Shown one piece after another: positions 27,324-36,152 of a DNA stretch of 62,682 nt (positions are counted from its first letter, which is position 1; every line of letters starts with the position of its first letter). The notes beneath the pieces are model-generated. The model saw only the letters and a list, made by a program, of their open reading frames with translations, had not been told where the DNA came from and searched no databases. The position numbers and the translations under genes were made by a program. This stretch comes from Phycisphaerales bacterium (GTDB lineage: Bacteria; Planctomycetota; Phycisphaerae; Phycisphaerales; UBA1924): the NCBI GenBank assembly GCA_019750095.1, contig JAIEOW010000120.1, positions 1-62,682 on the forward strand, read 5' to 3'.

Positions 27324-27737
27324 GTGAAACGCCGCGGCAAGTGGAGGTTTCTCGAGGTCACCGTCGTGGGTGCCGTCGCGCTCTTCGCCGTGCTTTGGTT
27401 TGCTCGGACGGCGATCATCGTGGATGCCCTCAAACCACCAAGCACAGTGCGTGATCTCAAGTCATTCCAGGATTGGCGCGGGACGAAACCAACCGAGTAC
27501 CACGTCGTCAACGTCAACGAGCATCGCTATTTGATTGCCAGCGTCCACGAGCACATGAGCAAAACGATCGCATCTGGACCGGCGTGCTATGTGTTCGACC
27601 AATCGCTACAGCTCACCGAGTACACGATCGACATCGGTGACCACGAGCTCTTTCAGGAAAAGTGGAACGGGCATCTGATCGAAAGCAACAAGGTCTCTGC
27701 TCAGGACGTCGCCGCATTGCTTCTCGGCAATCCATGA
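27324..27737 (+). CDS. Small membrane-anchored protein of unknown function
   Basis: 137 residues from a GTG start. A basic N-terminus (MKRRGKWRF) and one hydrophobic helix at about 9-34 suggest a bitopic membrane or signal-anchor protein with an exposed domain of about 100 residues. The exposed part (EHRYLIASVHEH, LTEYTIDIGD) has no motif I know. It follows the fusion gene by 9 bases and is probably cotranscribed. Confidence 0.6.
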   Translation: MKRRGKWRFLEVTVVGAVALFAVLWFARTAIIVDALKPPSTVRDLKSFQDWRGTKPTEYHVVNVNEHRYLIASVHEHMSKTIASGPACYVFDQSLQLTEYTIDIGDHELFQEKWNGHLIESNKVSAQDVAALLLGNP

Positions 27738-27750
27738 ACAAGCCGCCAGC

Positions 27751-28524
27751 TCACGGCACCGCCGGAATCCTGATCGTCACCCCCGCCGGCGGGCGATCCG
27801 GATCGGGGATCAGCGCCCGGTTGGCGTCATAGATCACGCGCCAGCTCGCGCCCTTGCCGTAGAACTTCTTGGAGATCTCCCACAGCGTGTCCTCACGCGT
27901 GATCGTGTAGGTCTTTTCGCCGGGCGGCGGCGACGGCTCGGTGGGCGGGGTCGCGGGGCCCGGACCGGCCGAAGGTTCGTCGGGAATCGGTTCATCAACC
28001 CACACCAGCTTGCCCTGGATGTTCTCCGGATCCAGCGGGATGCGCAGCTCGGTCACGCCGGGCTTCAATCGGTCAGGAGATGCCAGCGGGTTGGATCGCG
28101 AGATGATCTGCCACTTGCTCGCATCGCCGAAGACTTCCTTGCGGGCAGCGACGGCTTTCCAGCCCGTGTCACCCTTCTGCACGATGTACGTGCGCCACTG
28201 GGGCTCGATCACCTTCTGCACACGCCGCGTCTTCACCGGTGGTTTCGGCGGCGTCGGGTCTCCCGCCTTGGGCAGTTCCGGCAAGGGCAGCTTTGGCTCG
28301 CGCAGCACGGGCTGATCGGCTGAACCGCCGCTGGTGTTTCCGCGATCAATCGGCGGTGTGGACGCGTCCGGAACCGGGGAGGGCGGCGGCTCGCTGATCC
28401 GCGGGTCGAGCGTCACGCGGGGCACCGCTGACGCCGAACTGGGCTGATACAGCCAGTACGTCAGCACCCACACACCCAGGAGCAGGGCGAGCACGGCAAA
28501 GAGCTTGCTAGGAGTGTCCGACAC
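27751..28524 (-). CDS. Membrane-anchored protein with two LysM domains
   Basis: 257 residues from a GTG start. One membrane helix lies at about 8-26 (FAVLALLLGVWVLTYWLY), then a Pro-rich spacer to about 105. Two LysM-type modules follow: YIVQKGDTGWKAVAARKEVFG at about 112-165, recognised by QKGDTGWKAVA, and YTITREDTLWEISKKFYG at about 208-255. LysM modules bind peptidoglycan N-acetylglucosamine, so the protein probably links membrane and wall. It is the last gene of the co-oriented block headed by the GspE-like gene, 212 bases after secDF. Confidence 0.85.
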   Translation of the reverse strand: MSDTPSKLFAVLALLLGVWVLTYWLYQPSSASAVPRVTLDPRISEPPPSPVPDASTPPIDRGNTSGGSADQPVLREPKLPLPELPKAGDPTPPKPPVKTRRVQKVIEPQWRTYIVQKGDTGWKAVAARKEVFGDASKWQIISRSNPLASPDRLKPGVTELRIPLDPENIQGKLVWVDEPIPDEPSAGPGPATPPTEPSPPPGEKTYTITREDTLWEISKKFYGKGASWRVIYDANRALIPDPDRPPAGVTIRIPAVP

Positions 28525-28697
28525 GACGATCCCTCGTCAGCTCGAGACCGGTCCGTCCGTTCGTCCGGGGCTCGTTGCACCGAACACGCTGAAAGCATAT
28601 CGGCAGAGAGTTCGATCGAGCCATCAATCGCGAGCGCGGCGCAGGCCGCGCGGCGCGTTATCGGGCACACGCGGACCACAGACTCAACCGCAAGCCA

Positions 28698-28716
28698 CAC
28701 CGGCGGGACGCCGGTG
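28698..28716. repeat. Short GC-rich palindrome, REP-like, downstream of secDF
   Basis: A perfect 8-bp inverted repeat CACCGGCG-GGA-CGCCGGTG lies 20 bases after the secDF stop. Sequences of this type recur between genes in planctomycete and verrucomicrobial genomes and produce spurious TGGTPVP-like reading frames (from memory). Here it may also act as the 3' hairpin of the secDF transcript. Only one copy is seen in the window. Confidence 0.5.
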
Positions 28717-28736
28717 CCACCAAACGAGAACGCGAC

Positions 28737-31700
28737 TCAGGCCGCCTTGGCCGCTGTTGCCGCGTCGCCCGCCGACTCGGGCTTGTCGCCCTGCGGGTCG
28801 GCGGAGCGCACCCAGACCAGCGGAGCCGCAACGGCGATCGAGGAGTAGGTGCCGATGACCAGACCGATGAGCATCGTGTAGGCAAAGACGCGGACGCCCT
28901 CGCCGCCGAAGATGTACAGCGCCATGACGGCGATGAACGTCGTGCCGGCGGTGATCAGCGTGCGGCTGATGGTCTGATTGATCGAGTCATTGATGATCTT
29001 GCGAGAGGCGTAGGGGCGCTTGCCGCGCAGTTCGCGGATGCGGTCCATGATGATAATCGTGTCGTTGAGCGAATAGCCCAGCGTCGTCAGGATCGCGGCG
29101 ACCACGTTCAGGTCGATCTTGAAGGGCAGGATGCCCAGCGCGCCCGCGATGCCCTTGGTGGCCTCGGCCTCATACAGCACCGTGGCGAGCGCGACGAAGC
29201 CGATCGCCACGAGGCAGTCGTGCAGCGTCGTGATGATCGCGGCGGCCGAGTAGCGGAAGGAGTTGAACCGCACCCAGATATAGATGATGATGAGCAGCGT
29301 ACTCAGGATCGTCGCCGTCCATGCCTGGGCCTGGAACGTGCGTGCCACGGCGGCGCTGAAGCTCTGCACCTCGGCGAGCGTCTGCGTCTGGGTGAGGGCT
29401 GTCTTGACCCACGCCCACTCGCGATCACGCAGGTCTGTCTCCCAACGACGGCTGTCTTCGGGGCGGATGCCCGAATCGTGGACAAGGATCACGGCGGAGC
29501 GAACGGCGGAGTCGGAACCGGCGATGACGCGCAGCTCCCACGTACGACCGGCCAGGTCGGAGAAGTCGCTCTTGCCGCGGGTAGCTTCGAGTCGGCCTTG
29601 GAGATCGGCGCGGGTATCCAGCGGCTGGAGGTCTTCCAGCAGGATCGCCGCTCCGCCTTCAAAGCCGGAAACGTCACCTTGAACTCCGGGACGATCGATC
29701 GCCGTGCCGAGGTTGCGTGAGGTGACGGGGAAGACGGGTGCGCGATCCGGAGTCAGCGTCGAGCCACCGAAGGCGAGCGCGGGCTGAACGTCGAGCTTGT
29801 CGGCGAACGCGTCGATGAGCGCTTTCTGCACGGTCGGAGCGTCGGACTGACCCTCGTTGTCGGTCAGCGGCAGGACCTTGACGGTGAATGTGCTGGAAGT
29901 CACGCCATCGCCTGCCGGATTGACGGCGATGACCTCGGCGAAGCTGAAGTTCTTCAGCTCGGAAGGGCCGCTTGAGGCGATGGCTTTGACCTTGTCTTCA
30001 ACTTCGCCGCGCTTCATGGTGAGCCGCCGGGGCTCTTCACCCGGTGCTGGTGGCGCGGCCGAGGGATCGGCCTTGAAGACCAGCGTGGCGGAGGTGCCGC
30101 CGCGGAACTCGGTGCCGAGGAGTTCCTTGCCCTTGTAGAACAGGAAGAAGACGCCGACGCCGGTAAGGGCGATCGAGATGACATAGGAGAGGCGACGGAA
30201 GCTCATCCAATCGATGTTGGGGACGAGGCGATTGCCGAGCCAGTTGTTGTTGATCATCGGCAGCATGCGGGCAGATCGCATGTGCAGCTTGTCGACAAGC
30301 AGGGCAAAGATGAACCGTGAGAAGAAGAGCTGGGCAAAGAGGGTGGTCACGGTGCCGATGCCCAGGGTGAGGGCGAAGCCCTTGATTTCCTGGGTGCCCG
30401 TGACGCCGAGGACGACGCAGACGATGAGGGCCGTGACGTTGCCGTCGACGATCGCACTCATGGCGCGGTGGAAGCCGAGGCGAACGGCGGTTCGCAGATC
30501 ATGCCCGTTGTTGAACTCTTCCCGCATGCGTTCATAGACGAGCACGTTGGCGTCAACGGCCTGACCGAAGGTCAGGATGATGCCCGCGATCCCGGGCAGC
30601 GTGAACGCCGCCTGGTTCAGGGACATCGCCGCAACGATGAGGATGGCGTTGAAGACCAGCGCGAGCATCGCGATCGTGCCGCAGAGGAAGTAGTACCCGA
30701 CGATGAACACGCCCACCGCGATGAACGCGATGATCGCGGCGCTCATGCCCTTCTTCAGATTGTCGGCGCCCAGACTGGGGCCGATGATGCTGCGAGAGAT
30801 CGGCTCGGGGCTGAGCTTTGCGGCCATCGAACCCGCATTCAGCACACGCACCACGTAGTCGATTTCTGATTGCGAGAACGCGCCGGAGATCTGGCCCTGC
30901 CCGCTGATCTTGCTCTGCAGCGTCGGGGCGGTATAGACCTGGTCATCCAGCAGCACGGCCATCTGGCGGCCGACGTGGCGGCCGGTCAGTTCACCGAGCT
31001 TTTCGGCGCCGACGGGGTTCATCTGAAAGTCGATGGCCGGGCGGCCGATCTGGTCGCTGCCGGGGAAGGCGCGGGCGACCTGCCAGTTTTCGCCATCGTC
31101 CTTGGTCAGGCGCAGGCCGCGCTTGTCCCAGCACATGACGTAGTACTCGCCCTTGTACTCCTCGGCGATGAGCCCGCGGCGAAGGAAGAATGCGGCCGCG
31201 GAGACCTTGAGGGCGTCGAGGTCTTCAACGGTCTCAACCCAAGACTCGATGCGATTGACTTTGTAGAAGCGGGCCTCGTCGGACTTGACGTTGCGCATGC
31301 CGCCCGCACGGAGCTGATCACGCAGCTCGCCCTCGTTCATCAGTTCGCCGGGCGTCACGGTGATGCGGAAATCCAGCACGCCCGAGCCGCGGAGAATGCG
31401 GACGACGTCTTCCGGATCATCCAGCGAGCGGCGCTCGGCCTGATACTCGCCCCAGGACTTCAGAGCCGCTTCGACTGCGGGCTTCTGGTCCGGGTAGCGG
31501 GTGAAGATCTCGTCCAGAGCCCGCTTGCGGGGGCTGTCGAGCGTGGCAACGGTGCCGTCTTTCTTGCGAAGGCGGAACTCCTTATCGGAGAGCGAGAGCG
31601 CCCGGCGGAGGTCGCCGGGGTTCAGCCCGATCGAGAGCGCGCTGGCGAGCGAAGCCTCGTAGGTCACGAGCGTTTTGCCGGCATCTCGCGTCAGACGACC

Positions 31701-32321
31701 GAGTTCTTCGTTCTTGATCTTGAGTGCGTCGCGGAAGCCCTGGGCCAGCGGGTCGGTAGCAAGGTCGCCGCCGGCGTTGCGGATTTTGTCTTCGAGAACG
31801 GTGATCTCGGCCTTGACCGCGTCGAACTTCGCGCGAGACGCGAGCGTGGCGGAAAAGTCAGACCCGGCCTTGGTCAGACGATCAAGACGCGCCGAGTCGC
31901 CCCCGGCGAACTTCTTGAACTCATCCGTACGCGTCGGCTCGGGAAGGACTGCGATCCGCTCGAGATTGTCCCGAGTCAGAGTTGTCGTGGTGACGGACTT
32001 GAGCTTGGACTCAAACTCCGCCTGGAGCCCCTTGACCTTGGTCGAGGGCAGCGGCATGGAGATCTCCAGCCGATTCGCGCCCTGGGGCGTGATCAGCAGG
32101 TCCAGCACGCCTTTGGGGTCCAGTCGCTCCTTGAGGTTGGACAGCACCTTGGCGAGCGTGTCCGGTGGGTCGGTTGCCTGGATGAAGACCTCATAGACGA
32201 GCGTGGCACCGCCGGCGAGATCCTTGCCCCGGCGGAGTTTGGCCTCGGGAGGCACGATCGCCCAGATCGACAGGGCGAGGCAGGCCAGGAGAATCAGTGC
32301 GTTTCGAACAAGATTGGACAT
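28737..32321 (-). CDS. secDF: Fused protein translocase subunit SecD-SecF
   Basis: 1194 residues carrying both proton-driven Sec accessory subunits in one chain. SecD starts with a membrane helix and GKDLAGGATLVYEV. It has a large exposed domain with a charged helical insert at about 100-290, FQMNPVGAEKLGELTGRHVGRQMAVLLD, here identified by GRQMAVLLDDQVYTAP, and five further helices including FGQAVDANVLVYERMREE. SecF begins near residue 680 (WLGNRLVPNIDWMSFRR) with GTEFRGGTSATLVF and ends with GYSLNDTIIIMDRIREL, then FGGEGVRVFAYTMLIGL. The enzyme pulls exported proteins across the inner membrane. It follows yajC by 129 bases, the standard gene order. Confidence 0.95.
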   Translation of the reverse strand: MSNLVRNALILLACLALSIWAIVPPEAKLRRGKDLAGGATLVYEVFIQATDPPDTLAKVLSNLKERLDPKGVLDLLITPQGANRLEISMPLPSTKVKGLQAEFESKLKSVTTTTLTRDNLERIAVLPEPTRTDEFKKFAGGDSARLDRLTKAGSDFSATLASRAKFDAVKAEITVLEDKIRNAGGDLATDPLAQGFRDALKIKNEELGRLTRDAGKTLVTYEASLASALSIGLNPGDLRRALSLSDKEFRLRKKDGTVATLDSPRKRALDEIFTRYPDQKPAVEAALKSWGEYQAERRSLDDPEDVVRILRGSGVLDFRITVTPGELMNEGELRDQLRAGGMRNVKSDEARFYKVNRIESWVETVEDLDALKVSAAAFFLRRGLIAEEYKGEYYVMCWDKRGLRLTKDDGENWQVARAFPGSDQIGRPAIDFQMNPVGAEKLGELTGRHVGRQMAVLLDDQVYTAPTLQSKISGQGQISGAFSQSEIDYVVRVLNAGSMAAKLSPEPISRSIIGPSLGADNLKKGMSAAIIAFIAVGVFIVGYYFLCGTIAMLALVFNAILIVAAMSLNQAAFTLPGIAGIILTFGQAVDANVLVYERMREEFNNGHDLRTAVRLGFHRAMSAIVDGNVTALIVCVVLGVTGTQEIKGFALTLGIGTVTTLFAQLFFSRFIFALLVDKLHMRSARMLPMINNNWLGNRLVPNIDWMSFRRLSYVISIALTGVGVFFLFYKGKELLGTEFRGGTSATLVFKADPSAAPPAPGEEPRRLTMKRGEVEDKVKAIASSGPSELKNFSFAEVIAVNPAGDGVTSSTFTVKVLPLTDNEGQSDAPTVQKALIDAFADKLDVQPALAFGGSTLTPDRAPVFPVTSRNLGTAIDRPGVQGDVSGFEGGAAILLEDLQPLDTRADLQGRLEATRGKSDFSDLAGRTWELRVIAGSDSAVRSAVILVHDSGIRPEDSRRWETDLRDREWAWVKTALTQTQTLAEVQSFSAAVARTFQAQAWTATILSTLLIIIYIWVRFNSFRYSAAAIITTLHDCLVAIGFVALATVLYEAEATKGIAGALGILPFKIDLNVVAAILTTLGYSLNDTIIIMDRIRELRGKRPYASRKIINDSINQTISRTLITAGTTFIAVMALYIFGGEGVRVFAYTMLIGLVIGTYSSIAVAAPLVWVRSADPQGDKPESAGDAATAAKAA

Positions 32322-32450
32322 GAGCGGCTCAAGCTGTAGGAATCAGAATGCGCTAGCGAGTGTGCACAGGAACGAAGCGATTTTGTCCGGCCCAAAGCCG
32401 GGTGTGTTTCATCGGCCCGCCAAGCCGACCTCCCCAAAGGTTCGGCTCGA

Positions 32451-32927
32451 TTATCGAGCCGCGGCGTACTTGTCGTTTGAGGCCTTGACCTCGATCGCGG
32501 GCGCGTCGCCGCCGGGGCCGCTCTCCAGCACTTGCTGGATGGCCGCCTTGGTGAATCGGGCCTTCGCGTTGGAAAACTCGTCGACCTTCAGGACGACCTC
32601 GTTGTCTTTGACCTGCTCGACGATGCCGAGCTGCCCGCCAATCGTGAGCACCTTGTCGCCGCGCTTCAAGCTGGAGATGAGCGTGTCGCGGCGCTTCTTG
32701 TCACGCCGCTGACCCATGATCTGGAAGAAGATCAGCACGACCATGAACAGCGTGAGGGGGATGAGGATGCCCATCATCCCGCCACCCTGCGGGGCCATCG
32801 GCGCACCGGCGGGGGCCGCCGTGCCGGGTGCGGCGGTGCCAGCAACCGGAGCGGCGGCGGGGGCTCCGCCGGTCATCATCTGGTCGCTGGCGGTCTGTCC
32901 AAGGGTCAAGAACATCGAGTCGGTCAT
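32451..32927 (-). CDS. yajC: Sec translocon accessory protein YajC
   Basis: 158 residues. An N-terminal exposed Ala/Gly/Pro-rich segment of about 50 residues precedes one membrane helix at about 53-70 (ILIPLTLFMVVLIFFQIM). The YajC core follows: RDKKRRDTLISSLKRGDKVLTIGG and GIVEQVKDNEVVLKVDE, recognised by LKRGDKVLTIGG. The N-terminal extension makes it longer than the usual 110 residues or so. YajC joins SecDF at the translocon. It sits between tgt (45 bases upstream) and secDF, the order found in many bacteria. Confidence 0.93.
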   Translation of the reverse strand: MTDSMFLTLGQTASDQMMTGGAPAAAPVAGTAAPGTAAPAGAPMAPQGGGMMGILIPLTLFMVVLIFFQIMGQRRDKKRRDTLISSLKRGDKVLTIGGQLGIVEQVKDNEVVLKVDEFSNAKARFTKAAIQQVLESGPGGDAPAIEVKASNDKYAAAR

Positions 32928-32972
32928 GGGAGACAGGGTTCCTGTGGTGTTGGGAAGTTCGATCGCACGGTC

Positions 32973-34274
32973 TCAGCCAAGCACGCTCAAGCCGGGGGCG
33001 GCGACGGGCCAACGGGCCGAAAAGCCCTGCCAGTCACCAGACGGAATCGTGCGACGGATGTCCGCCATCAACCTTTGGAAGTGCCGAAGGTTGTGCACGC
33101 TGACAAGAATCGGCCCGAGCATCTCCTCGGCGAAGAACAGATGGCGAATATAGGCGCGTGAGAACGGTTGCGACTGCGCAGAAGCCCAGGGGAAACCCGA
33201 TGAAGAGCCCGGTGAGCATGCCGGACAGTCGCAACCCACCTCAATCGGGCGGTCATCTTCCGCAAACTTCGCATTGCGAAGCCGAATCTGACCGGTCGAA
33301 GTGAATGCATTGGCGTTCCGCCCATTTCGGGTGGGCAACACGCAATCGAACATGTCGACCCCAGAAAGAACCGCCGCCAGGAGATCGCGTTCATAGCCCA
33401 CGCCCATGAGGTATCGGGGTTTGGCCTCGGGCAGCAGGGGTGCGGTGTGAGCGACCACGCGGGCGATGTCATCGGATTGTTCGCCCACGGCGACGCCGCC
33501 GATGGCATAGCCGGGGAGCTCGATGTTGGCAATGCGCTCGGCACACCAGGAGCGTTCTTCGGGGTTGGTGCCGCCCTGGACGATGCCGAAGAGCGCTCGC
33601 TGGTCGTGGCCGCCCAAGGCGTGGTGACGGGCTTTGCAGCGTTCAAGCCAGCGGACGGTGCGCTCATTGGCGAGTTTCAGCCGAGCGGCGTGGTCGTAGG
33701 TGGCGGATTTCTTTTTGAGGTTCGGGCGGGCGGCTTGGTCTCGAACTTGGGCCAGAGCGTCGCGCTGGGCGGCGTGGCGCAGTCGCGTCTGGTTGATCGG
33801 GCCAGCCTCGGGATCAACGCTGGGCGGGCAATCGTCGAAGGCCATGATGATGTCGGCACCAAGCTGGTTCTGGACCTCGATGGACGACTCGGGGGTCATG
33901 GTGATCATCGAGCCATCGACGATGGACTTGAAGGTCACGCCGTCGTCGTTGATGGTGTTGATGCCGGCCATGGAATAGGCCTGGTAGCCGCCGGAGTCGG
34001 TGAGCATGGGCCCGCCCCAGCCAGTGAACCTCTGAAGCCCGCCGCGGCGATGGATGAGTTCTGGGCCGGGGCGTAGAAGCAGGTGGTAGGTGTTGCCGAG
34101 GATGATCTGGGCACCGATTTGCGCGACGATGCCGGGGAAGATGCCCTTGACAGAGCCGCGAGTGCCGACGGGCATGAACGCGGGGGTATCGAACGCGCCG
34201 TGCGGTGTGACGACGCGACCCACGCGAGCGCGTGAGTGGGCGTCGCGGGCGATGATCTCAAACTTCAGGGCCAT
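32973..34274 (-). CDS. tgt: Queuine/preQ1 tRNA-ribosyltransferase
   Basis: 433 residues. Tgt exchanges guanine 34 of the GUN tRNAs for preQ1. Visible motifs are GNTYHLLLRPG, TDSGGYQAYSM with the general-base Asp at 93, FDDCPP, ALFGIVQGG, GYAIGGVAVGE, MGVGYERDLL, DMFDCVLPTRNGRNA with the nucleophile Asp, and the zinc site CDCPAC plus a later His. Two features differ from the family: an insert of about 45 basic residues at 155-200, and about 15 extra residues between the zinc cysteines and SRAYIRHL. The usual DSGGFQ reads DSGGYQ. It precedes yajC-secDF, as in many bacteria, but queA is far away. Confidence 0.95.
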   Translation of the reverse strand: MALKFEIIARDAHSRARVGRVVTPHGAFDTPAFMPVGTRGSVKGIFPGIVAQIGAQIILGNTYHLLLRPGPELIHRRGGLQRFTGWGGPMLTDSGGYQAYSMAGINTINDDGVTFKSIVDGSMITMTPESSIEVQNQLGADIIMAFDDCPPSVDPEAGPINQTRLRHAAQRDALAQVRDQAARPNLKKKSATYDHAARLKLANERTVRWLERCKARHHALGGHDQRALFGIVQGGTNPEERSWCAERIANIELPGYAIGGVAVGEQSDDIARVVAHTAPLLPEAKPRYLMGVGYERDLLAAVLSGVDMFDCVLPTRNGRNANAFTSTGQIRLRNAKFAEDDRPIEVGCDCPACSPGSSSGFPWASAQSQPFSRAYIRHLFFAEEMLGPILVSVHNLRHFQRLMADIRRTIPSGDWQGFSARWPVAAPGLSVLG

Positions 34275-34297
34275 TCGAAGGTGCGGTGGTGGATCGA

Positions 34298-36064
34298 TCA
34301 GCGGACTTCGATCTGTGGGTTGAAGTCGGCGAGGATTCGAGCGCCGATGCCGAACTCCTTGATCTTGACGCCCTTGCTGACGACGAAGATGAGAGTGAGC
34401 TTTTGGTCCGGCTGGCTGCGAGAGAGCGTGGGCATCTCGCGATCGGTGAGCGACTGGATAGGGGCGCCGGGATTGAAGTAGATCCAGGTTTCGCCGGACT
34501 TCTGATAGACGTATCCGGTGGGCGAGTACTCAAGACCAAGATTGTCGACGAGCACGGGGCGCCCACTGGCACCGGCGGCGGCACTCACCAGAAAACCGAA
34601 CTGGGTGTTGGCTCCGTCGACGACGACCTGAACAACCTGCTGGTCATCGCTGACAGAGAACTGGTTGACCTGGAGGAGCTGGTCGGTGCCGAAGGGCGCG
34701 GTGTCGTCCTTGCCGAACTTGCTGAGCTCGCCCCCGTTGATGCGACGCTGCTCGTCGATTTCAAGGTTCTTGCGGGTGTCCTTCTGCACGATGATGTTGT
34801 ACGGCAACCGATTCGTCACACGGATCGCGGATTCCGAAACGCTCGGATCAGACCGAACGCGCACCGCTGCGGAGCGGTCGAACTTGGTCTGGCCGGTCAC
34901 GGAGGTGATCGCCCCGGAGGAGATCTGCGTGTCTCGATCTCGAGTAGACGCGAACTCGGTTGGCTTGATCTTCTCCGGATCGACATCGACGCGCACGCCC
35001 TTGACATAGAGCGCAACGGGCTTGGAGCCCTTGGGGACGAGGAACTCAAAGGCCATCGGCGCATCATCGCGGCCGCCGACGGAGGAGACGAACACACGCG
35101 GCGCATCAAACCGCCAGCGACCGAGCGTCAGCTTGTCGCCCGCGGCCTGAGAGACCATGGCAAAGGGGTGCACGGCGAGCGTGGTGAACTCGTCATTGGG
35201 ATTCGGCTGAACAACCAGACGCAACTGCGCGTTGCCGACGACGATGCGACCGGACTCTTCGCGAGCCCCAGCCGAGAATCGCACGACATAGCCAAAAAGC
35301 TCGCTCTGAGCGGGATCGACGGGCGTGCCATCGACGTTGGTGACGGTCTGCTTACGGGCGGCGTCGAAGCTATCCGAGAGCAACTGCGCGGGATCGCCGG
35401 AGGGGGTGACCTTGTACGCGCCCTTGACCTCGAACGCGCCGGGGGTGATCGTGCTCTTGCTCTTGCCCTCTTCGTAGTTCATGCGGAGCATCCAGTGCTC
35501 GTCGGCAAGCTGCGGACGCAGGCGGCCCAGACTGCGGCCATCCGGCGGCAGGAGGGTCGAGTTGGAAAGCGTGGAGTAGAACCACGCGGTCAGACGATCG
35601 GCGGGATAGAGCAGGCCGCCCTCACGGACCACCGAGCCGTTGGGCTGGAAGTTGATGGGCTGGAAACTCGCGATCTGCGTTTCAAGGCGCGTGTACCCGA
35701 CGCTCATGACGAGGATGCCGGCGGTGATGGTGCCCGAGACCGCGCCAAACACAAGCCCACCGACAACGTTAAACGCCTGATCAAAGTCGAGATTGGCCGG
35801 CACAAGCTTGTCGCACGCGACGCGCAGCACCAGCAGGATGATTGCAAACGGCATCCCGAGTGCCAGCCCCCAGCCCAGATCAACGAGCGTGGGAGAGTCG
35901 GTGCCCGAGAGCATGGCGATCGCCAGCGGCTCCCAGAAAGCGAACGCGAGCGCGCCCGCCACGATGACGCAGAGCATGTGCAGGAACGCGCTGAACGCGC
36001 CGCGCGCCGACCACATGTACGCGATGGCTCCGACGATGGCGATGACGATCAGACTCAGGACCAT
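34298..36064 (-). CDS. CvpA-like membrane protein with large exposed domain
   Basis: 588 residues. The first 125 or so contain four hydrophobic segments with a CvpA-like pattern: SLIVIAIVGAIAYMWSARGAF, then a helix around FLHMLCVIVAGALAFAF, one near LGMPFAIILLVLRV, and NVVGGLVFGAVSGTITAGILVMS. The remaining 450 residues are predicted to be exposed and beta-rich, with LLYPADRLTAWFYSTLS and KSGETWIYFNPGAP, and no catalytic motif that I recognise. CvpA proteins have about 160 residues, so most of this one is an addition. It lies 23 bases before tgt and 88 bases after the GspE-like gene, all in one direction. Confidence 0.75.
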   Translation of the reverse strand: MVLSLIVIAIVGAIAYMWSARGAFSAFLHMLCVIVAGALAFAFWEPLAIAMLSGTDSPTLVDLGWGLALGMPFAIILLVLRVACDKLVPANLDFDQAFNVVGGLVFGAVSGTITAGILVMSVGYTRLETQIASFQPINFQPNGSVVREGGLLYPADRLTAWFYSTLSNSTLLPPDGRSLGRLRPQLADEHWMLRMNYEEGKSKSTITPGAFEVKGAYKVTPSGDPAQLLSDSFDAARKQTVTNVDGTPVDPAQSELFGYVVRFSAGAREESGRIVVGNAQLRLVVQPNPNDEFTTLAVHPFAMVSQAAGDKLTLGRWRFDAPRVFVSSVGGRDDAPMAFEFLVPKGSKPVALYVKGVRVDVDPEKIKPTEFASTRDRDTQISSGAITSVTGQTKFDRSAAVRVRSDPSVSESAIRVTNRLPYNIIVQKDTRKNLEIDEQRRINGGELSKFGKDDTAPFGTDQLLQVNQFSVSDDQQVVQVVVDGANTQFGFLVSAAAGASGRPVLVDNLGLEYSPTGYVYQKSGETWIYFNPGAPIQSLTDREMPTLSRSQPDQKLTLIFVVSKGVKIKEFGIGARILADFNPQIEVR

Positions 36065-36152
36065 GGGGTGTATCCGAAACTACGGGCGGTGTCTGGGGCT
36101 CGAATCGACGAACGCTGAAGAGAGACGAAGAGAAGAAGAGAGGATCGCAGGT

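Noticed and set aside
29220..32339. Several long plus-strand frames across secDF
   Set aside because: All are complements of the secDF coding strand without family matches.
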